DNA from: Phocoena phocoena
Lineage: Eukaryota; Chordata; Mammalia; Artiodactyla; Phocoenidae
DNA: 64,000 nt
Assembly: GCF_963924675.1 (NCBI RefSeq)
Contig: NC_089220.1
Location: 165,329,270 to 165,393,269 of the forward strand
Direction of reading: 5' to 3'
Shown: positions 63,256-64,000 of the stretch, in pieces
Layout of the letters: every line of letters begins with the position of its first letter
How positions within the stretch are numbered: position 1 is the stretch's first letter
The notes under the pieces: model-generated
Told to the model about the DNA's origin: nothing
Seen by the model: the letters and a program-made list of their open reading frames with translations, nothing else
Database searches by the model: none
Program-made: the position numbers and the translations under genes

Positions 63256-64000
63256 GAATTACTGGAAGAAGGAGGTTCCAGCCAAAGGCCTTTTAACTCC
63301 TCTTGTGGTATGTGATGAATCAAGATATTTTGTGCTGGATACTGGCTATGAATACAACTTATGTGCTGTATTCTGGCTCCTAAACTTTTGTGGGTTTTAA
63401 AATATATTCATTATATTACAGGCAGTTGAGATCCTGTTGCAAAAATGTAAATCACCATTAATAGCTGGTTATTATCATATTATAAAAAATATAAATCATT
63501 ATTAAGGACCACAGATTCCATTTGCTGGATGTTATGGTGTGGGTTAAAAAATGAATCCCTGGTGCCAGTTTCATTAGCCTGTCAGTTGGGCTCTAATATT
63601 TTATTTTTTAATCCCTGTATAACAGTTTGAGGAATTGTATTTATTCTAGAAAAGAAAGAATTCCAGGAAGAATAGTTGTATATTTATATGGTGGCCATTT
63701 TTCCTTGATATTAGATGTTGATTTCCATTTTTGTTTTTCTGTTTCAGAGGGCTCACTCTGCTTGTCTCTGCTCCTTTTCTTTTTCTTTGCACCTCTCACA
63801 GCTTAAAGAAATTGAAGTTGCTCTAATTGTCAGCGACTATGATTCAGGCTCCTGGGTTCTCATAGCATCTCAGATATAATCTCCCAGACTAAGAGGGTGG
63901 GAAAGACCCATTCAGAAAATAATGACTAATCAGACAGGATTCTTCACCCCATTCATTGCCTACCTTTGGAGCACTCTTTCTCAAGGTGATTTGCCTAATT
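63256..64000. other. Downstream flank, nothing recognised
   Basis: Unique-looking AT-rich sequence to the window end. No exon of PTF1A, the usual downstream neighbour, was seen. Confidence 0.4.

Noticed and set aside
57300..64000. PTF1A or another downstream gene
   Set aside because: No bHLH-coding or GC-rich PTF1A sequence occurs; only L1, MLT1 and the RPL21 pseudogene were found.

Overview
This window is vertebrate nuclear DNA and almost certainly comes from a cetacean (whale or dolphin). The main evidence is about twenty tRNA-derived SINEs of the CHR type, with a body opening GGCTTCCCTGGTGGCGCAGTGG, box A/B promoter remnants, A-rich tails and target-site duplications. They sit beside placental-mammal repeats (L1, L2, MIR, MLT1/MaLR LTRs, MER5-like DNA transposons). 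No ruminant BovB or Bov-A repeat was recognised. There are no operons, CRISPR arrays or other prokaryotic features.

One complete gene is present: MSRB2, the mitochondrial methionine-R-sulfoxide reductase, on the + strand. Its five coding exons are 34866-34983, 44116-44216, 49519-49595, 55489-55636 and 56520-56624. All introns are GT-AG and the phases join into one 182-residue protein. It keeps the zinc-binding CxxC pairs (Cys90/93, Cys146/149) and the catalytic Cys169 in RFCINS. A CpG island with three tandem 19-bp EGR1/Sp1-type boxes lies just upstream of the ATG, and an AATAAA signal lies 630 bp after the stop codon.

Layout. 1-34.5 kb is intergenic flank with many nested SINEs and L1s, MIRs, MER5-like elements, an unexplained pair of related ~150-bp segments, a good CTCF-like motif at 12.2 kb, and a solo LTR that splits an L1 less than 1 kb upstream of the gene. 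34.5-57.3 kb is MSRB2. Intron 1 carries a minus-strand ERV LTR with a CpG-rich leader, and L2. Introns 2 and 3 carry inverted SINE copies that flank exon 3. Intron 3 also holds a perfect 24-bp hairpin. 57.3-64 kb is downstream flank with minus-strand L1, an MLT1 LTR and a decayed RPL21 processed pseudogene on the minus strand.

In other mammals MSRB2 lies between ARMC3 and PTF1A, but no exon of either was recognised here. No new protein-coding system was found. The observations most worth testing concern MSRB2 RNA processing (inverted SINEs around exon 3, a weak exon 4 acceptor, an open intron 4 with its own poly(A) signal) and the intronic CpG-rich ERV segment.
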